Positions 60,832 to 64,000 of a stretch of 64,000 nucleotides of DNA are shown here, piece after piece. The notes beneath the pieces were generated by a model. It did not search any database. It was not told the DNA's origin and saw nothing but the letters and a program-made list of their open reading frames with translations. The translations under genes and the position numbers were made by a program. Source of the stretch: QQWI01 sp964522015. Lineage in GTDB: Bacteria > Bacillota > Clostridia > Peptostreptococcales > Acidaminobacteraceae. The DNA is taken from NCBI GenBank assembly GCA_964522015.1, contig CAZFST010000016.1, positions 25,209 to 89,208 on the forward strand, written 5' to 3'. How positions within the stretch are numbered: position 1 is the stretch's first letter; every line of letters begins with the position of its first letter.

Positions 60832-63240
60832 TTACTTCACCACGATATTGACAATTTTATTAGCAATAACAATGACTTTAACCACATTTTTACCTTCAAG
60901 GGCATAGCTGATTTTCTCATCTGCAAGGGCAATGGCTTGAGCCTCGTCATTTGAACAATCCTTAGGCATATTGACAACACCCTTAAGCTTGCCATTAAAT
61001 TGAACAGCCACTTCAACCACTGATTCTTCAAGGGCTGATGGGTCAAAGGTTGGCCATGGGGTTTCGTGCATGGTTGCTGGATAACCCATGGTCTCCCATA
61101 GCTCTTCAGTGATATGAGGCGCTACAGGATTTAAAATTTGAAGAAGGGCTTTGTACTCAGCCTTGTTGATGCTACCGTGTGCTGTGATGTCATTGATTAG
61201 GGCCATCATGGCTGCAATGGCTGTATTGAACTTCATCCGTTCAAAATCTTCTGTGACTTTTTTAATAGTGCGGTGGATTGGCGAATTGAGTTCTGGCTGG
61301 AATGTATCTCCATCCACAAGGATTTCTTGAAGTTTCCAGACTCTATCTAAGAATCGACGGCAGCCTTTTACACCGTTTTGTGACCAAGACACTGATTTTT
61401 CAAAGTCACCAACGAACATTTCATAGGTTCTTAGGGTATCAGCACCGAATTCTGTAATAATATCGTCTGGATTGACCACGTTGCCACGGGATTTAGACAT
61501 TTTCTCGTTGTTTTCCCCCATGATCATGCCGTGAGAAGTACGTTTCGTATAAGGCTCTACCGTTGGGACTGCCCCGCAATCGTATAGGAACTTGTGCCAG
61601 AAACGTGAATACAACAAGTGAAGGGTGGTATGTTCCATACCGCCATTGTACCAGTCAACTGGCAACCAGTACTCTAGGGCTTCTTTACTAGCAAAGGCCT
61701 CTTGGTTAGTAGGGTCGGTGTATCTCAAGAAATACCACGACGACCCAGCCCACTGAGGCATTGTATCTGTTTCTCTTTTTGCAGCCCCACCGCAAGTTGG
61801 GCAAGTGGTATTGACAAATTCATGGATTAGAGCCAGTGGTGATTCGCCGTTCTCAGTTGGTTCATAGCTTTCAACCTCTGGCAGTGTCAGTGGCAACTGC
61901 TCAAAAGGCACTGGCACCATACCACAAGAAGGACAATGAACAATTGGAATTGGCTCACCCCAATAACGCTGACGAGAAAATACCCAATCCCGTAATTTAT
62001 AATTGACTTTTGATTCTCCAAGGCCTTTTTCATTTAAGAATGCGATCATTTTGGCTTTTGCGTCTTCAACATTTAGGCCGTTGATGAGCTCGGAGTTGAC
62101 CAAAACGCCGTCCCCTGTGTAGGCTTCTTTAGTGATGTCGCCACCGGAAATGACTTCAAGGATGTCTAAGCCAAATGTTTGGGCAAATTCGTAGTCCCTT
62201 GTATCGTGGGCTGGAACCGCCATTATTGCGCCAGAACCGTAACCCATCATGACGTAGTCTGAAATCCAAATTGGAATTTCTTTGCCACTGACTGGGTTGA
62301 TGGCGCGAAGGCCTTGAAGTTCTACGCCGGTTTTGTCTTTGACAAGCTCTGTTCTTTCAAAATCCGATTTTTTGCTGGCGTTTTCTTGGTAATCGTGGAC
62401 CTCAGCGATGTTTGTAATTTGGTCGTGGTAAGTTTGAACCAAGGGGTGCTCAGGGGCAATAACCATGTAAGTTGCGCCGTAGATGGTATCTGGTCGGGTT
62501 GTGAAAACTTCAAGGGTTTCGTCTTTTCCAGCCACGTGGAAGTGAATAGTAGCACCTTCTGAGCGGCCAATCCAGTTCTTTTGTTGGATTTTAGCCCGGG
62601 TGATATAATCCACAAGGTCAAGGTCTTTAATGAGTTTTTCAGCGTATGCTGTGATTCTAAGCATCCACTGCTCTTTCTCTTTTTTAACAACGTGGCCACC
62701 GCAACGTTCGCAGCCGCCGTTGACCACTTCTTCGTTGGCAAGACCAACTTTACAAGCTGGGCACCAGTTGATAGAAAGGGTGTCTTTATAGGCTAGGCCT
62801 TTTTCGAAGAATTTAAGGAAAATGTACTGGGTCCATTTGTAGTAATTTGGATCTGTGGTATCGATCTCTTTTGACCAGTCAAAGGAGAAACCCACTGATT
62901 TAAGCTGTCTTTTGAAGTTTCTGATGTTTTCGTCTGTAGCTACCCGTGGATGGATTTTGTTTTGGATGGCGTAGTTTTCTGTTGGAAGACCAAATGCGTC
63001 CCAACCCATTGGATAGAGAACGTTGTAGCCTTCAAAACGACGTTTTCTCGCTACCACGTCAAGGGCGGTGTAAGGACGGGGGTGACCTACGTGAAGACCC
63101 TTGCCTGATGGGTATGGGAATTCAACCAAAAGGTATAGCTTCTTCTTTTTGCTGTCGCTGCCCTCTGCTTTAAACTGTTCATTTTTCTCCCAAATGTCTT
63201 GCCATTTGGCTTCTACCTCTAAATGTTGATAGGGTTTCAT
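60832..63240 (-). CDS. leuS: Leucyl-tRNA synthetase
   Basis: 802-residue class I synthetase that charges tRNA-Leu. HVGH (50-53) in the ATP site, KMSKSRGN near residue 573, the zinc Cys pairs (CPACKVGL ... CERCGGHVV; CPSCGMV ... CPTCGGA), the CP1 editing domain (TTRPDTIYGATY ... DTRDYEFA) and the tRNA anticodon domain. AAGGAGG precedes ATG 63240. Expression is set by a T-box leader upstream with a strong promoter. Confidence 0.97.
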   Translation of the reverse strand: MKPYQHLEVEAKWQDIWEKNEQFKAEGSDSKKKKLYLLVEFPYPSGKGLHVGHPRPYTALDVVARKRRFEGYNVLYPMGWDAFGLPTENYAIQNKIHPRVATDENIRNFKRQLKSVGFSFDWSKEIDTTDPNYYKWTQYIFLKFFEKGLAYKDTLSINWCPACKVGLANEEVVNGGCERCGGHVVKKEKEQWMLRITAYAEKLIKDLDLVDYITRAKIQQKNWIGRSEGATIHFHVAGKDETLEVFTTRPDTIYGATYMVIAPEHPLVQTYHDQITNIAEVHDYQENASKKSDFERTELVKDKTGVELQGLRAINPVSGKEIPIWISDYVMMGYGSGAIMAVPAHDTRDYEFAQTFGLDILEVISGGDITKEAYTGDGVLVNSELINGLNVEDAKAKMIAFLNEKGLGESKVNYKLRDWVFSRQRYWGEPIPIVHCPSCGMVPVPFEQLPLTLPEVESYEPTENGESPLALIHEFVNTTCPTCGGAAKRETDTMPQWAGSSWYFLRYTDPTNQEAFASKEALEYWLPVDWYNGGMEHTTLHLLYSRFWHKFLYDCGAVPTVEPYTKRTSHGMIMGENNEKMSKSRGNVVNPDDIITEFGADTLRTYEMFVGDFEKSVSWSQNGVKGCRRFLDRVWKLQEILVDGDTFQPELNSPIHRTIKKVTEDFERMKFNTAIAAMMALINDITAHGSINKAEYKALLQILNPVAPHITEELWETMGYPATMHETPWPTFDPSALEESVVEVAVQFNGKLKGVVNMPKDCSNDEAQAIALADEKISYALEGKNVVKVIVIANKIVNIVVK

Positions 63241-63285
63241 CTATATGCCTCCTTATGTGGTTAAGTGCAAATTGAAATTGACATG

Positions 63286-63370
63286 GTGTGAGTGAAACAA
63301 CTTGGTACCAGGTAGACAAACTTACTACTAAGTACACCAAACTTGGTGCGAAGTGCACCAAACTTACAGC
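63286..63370. repeat. ~21-bp degenerate tandem repeat in the leuS leader
   Basis: On the minus strand, AAGTTTGGTGCAC, AAGTTTGGTGTAC, AAGTTTGTCTACC and AAGTTGTTTCAC start successive units of 20-21 bp, between the T-box terminator and the leuS RBS. Purpose unknown. Confidence 0.6.
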
Positions 63371-63374
63371 AAAA

Positions 63375-63600
63375 AAATAAAAAAGGCCCGCCCGGATGCT
63401 AACGCATCAGGTTTAGGGACGCTCTCACGTGGTACCACCCTAATTGACTTTGCAGTTTGCAAAATCCACTCTTTGGTTTGATAACGGAAACCACCCATAT
63501 ACGAGGCGAGTTCAAAGTTATTTGCTTATCGGTTTACACCATCCACCGACTCTCTAGAAAGCCCTTCACTTTTAGTACTCCTCTTACACGATACAATTAA
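63375..63600 (-). ncRNA. T-box leader of leuS
   Basis: The minus strand contains the canonical T-box core AGGGTGGTACCACG (63441-63428) with the UGGU bulge that pairs with an ACCA tRNA end. Stem I lies upstream, with a leucine codon CTC in the sequence GAACTC (63510-63508) as the likely specifier. An intrinsic terminator (TGATGC/GCATC stem, then T7 around 63381-63375) follows. Uncharged tRNA-Leu would favour readthrough into leuS. Confidence 0.9.
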
Positions 63601-63604
63601 ACCT

Positions 63605-63633
63605 ATTTTACGATTAAATAAGGCGACTGTCAA
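63605..63633 (-). promoter_or_regulatory. leuS T-box promoter
   Basis: -35 TTGACA (63633-63628), exactly 17 bp, -10 TAAAAT (63610-63605); transcription should begin near 63598, the start of the T-box leader. Confidence 0.85.
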
Positions 63634-63803
63634 GGGCGGGTGGTAATCAAATGATCAAGAGTTCAACGTCGAAGTTGGAAAACCAATCGGTAATATGGGA
63701 TAAATAGCTTAACTACGAACTTAAATTTGTTTACAATTTCACAACATATGTAGGAAAACCTTTTCATCGACTGATTAATATGTAAAATTTATCATCCCTG
63801 GCA
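63634..63803. other. Intergenic, nothing recognised
   Basis: AT-rich sequence between the leuS promoter and the hairpin array near 63805. No gene, promoter or repeat was recognised. Confidence 0.5.
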
Positions 63804-63804
63804 A

Positions 63805-63893
63805 GAACCCCCCACCTCCTAGCCTTCCTTGCTCACGTAGTGAGTGTGAAGGTGGGAGATGAATTGCCTGCGCCTCTAGAGAGGCGTTTTTTT
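63805..63893. repeat. Structured hairpin array, possible insertion-sequence end
   Basis: Stems CCTTC/GAAGG, GCTCAC/GTGAGT (loop GTA) and CCCACC/GGTGGG nest in 63808-63858, followed by CGCCTC/GAGGCG and a T7 tract (63871-63893). Such imperfect hairpins mark ends of IS200/IS605-type elements and their guide RNAs, and a TnpB-like start follows. The link is an inference; it may simply be a terminator. Confidence 0.4.
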
Positions 63894-63927
63894 GAGCAAA
63901 TCACTAGTCATATTGACGGGAAAGTGG

Positions 63928-63953
63928 TACAATAAAACCAGAACACATGTTCG
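63928..63953 (+). promoter_or_regulatory. Extended -10 and LexA-like box
   Basis: TGGTACAAT (hexamer 63928-63933) is followed by AGAACACATGTTCG (63940-63953), 13 of 14 matches to the Firmicutes LexA consensus CGAACRNRYGTTYG. The box lies at the transcription start, a repressing position, suggesting SOS control of the gene at 63975. Confidence 0.5.
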
Positions 63954-63974
63954 TGTTTTGAGGAGGTATTGTAC

Positions 63975-64000
63975 ATGGAACGCGCCTATAAATTCAGTTT
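63975..64000 (+). CDS. Start of a gene truncated by the window end (TnpB-like?)
   Basis: Only MERAYKFS is visible, behind GAGGAGG. The opening resembles IS605 OrfB/TnpB proteins, which begin with a basic AYKFR/LYP segment. Eight residues are not enough to be sure. Confidence 0.35.

Noticed and set aside
1..64000. tRNA or rRNA genes and replication origin
   Set aside because: No cloverleaf-like or conserved rRNA segments and no DnaA-box cluster were noticed; a dedicated tRNA scan could not be run.

Overview
The window looks like a chromosomal segment of a moderately low-GC Gram-positive anaerobe of the class Clostridia. Supporting evidence: AGGAGG-type ribosome binding sites, several TTG/GTG starts, a T-box leader before leuS, a crt-hbd (butyrate/crotonyl-CoA) pair, a GerMN-domain lipoprotein-like gene beside an OmpR/WalK-type two-component system, and a very large c-di-GMP complement. 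The genus cannot be fixed from sequence alone; Fusibacter/Acidaminobacter-like or related Peptostreptococcales/Clostridiales are plausible. No rRNA, tRNA or CRISPR array was seen. Almost all genes are on the minus strand.

Layout. (1) 1-12.2 kb is an accessory region. A crt-hbd pair is present twice (38-1600 and 3272-4980) with identical Hbd proteins. The left crt is destroyed by two short deletions, and an AbiE toxin-antitoxin pair sits between the copies. Next come a TetR / MGT-family glycosyltransferase / MFS efflux cassette, a tiny membrane protein, a two-gene AAA ATPase + TOPRIM module of defence type, and a Fic protein with a strong palindromic operator. A ~65 bp element occurs at both 3200 and 10926. 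(2) 12.2-15.7 kb: an RlmD-type rRNA methyltransferase, mscL and D-serine dehydratase. (3) 15.8-25.3 kb: a signalling block with a three-gene operon (REC-GGDEF-HD-GYP regulator, periplasmic substrate-binding lipoprotein, hybrid histidine kinase with Hpt), rarD, and a dCACHE/PAS-GGDEF-EAL protein. (4) 25.5-40.3 kb: gdhA, metA (acetyl-CoA type by its residue 111), a broken EamA transporter, a SWIM / SNF2 / rRNA methyltransferase operon, two HAD phosphatases, a RelQ-like alarmone synthetase, a metallophosphoesterase, a PilZ protein fused to membrane helices, and an ECF S component.

(5) 40.5-51.3 kb is the most striking block: a complete Ter stress module. It has three TerD paralogues, an AIM24-family protein and a PMCA-type Ca2+ P-ATPase. 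Beside them is the five-gene set CitE-like lyase, ATP-grasp ligase, PRTase-TRSP, StiP/PRTase and HAD phosphatase, which comparative genomics has linked to an uncharacterised nucleoside-like metabolite. Two TerD leaders carry different tandem arrays of short palindromes built on the same plan. (6) 51.4-57.4 kb: an orphan Eco57I/TaqI-like adenine methyltransferase with an unknown partner, then GerMN protein, sensor kinase and response regulator. (7) 57.5-64 kb: comEA, a D,D-carboxypeptidase, then a T-box-controlled leuS, a YheO-type regulator and ridA. The window ends in the first codons of a probable TnpB-like gene behind a near-perfect LexA box.

Taken together, the c-di-GMP enzymes and PilZ effector, alarmone synthetase, Ter module and defence genes describe a stress- and signal-rich chromosome. 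The first 12 kb shows clear signs of recent rearrangement.
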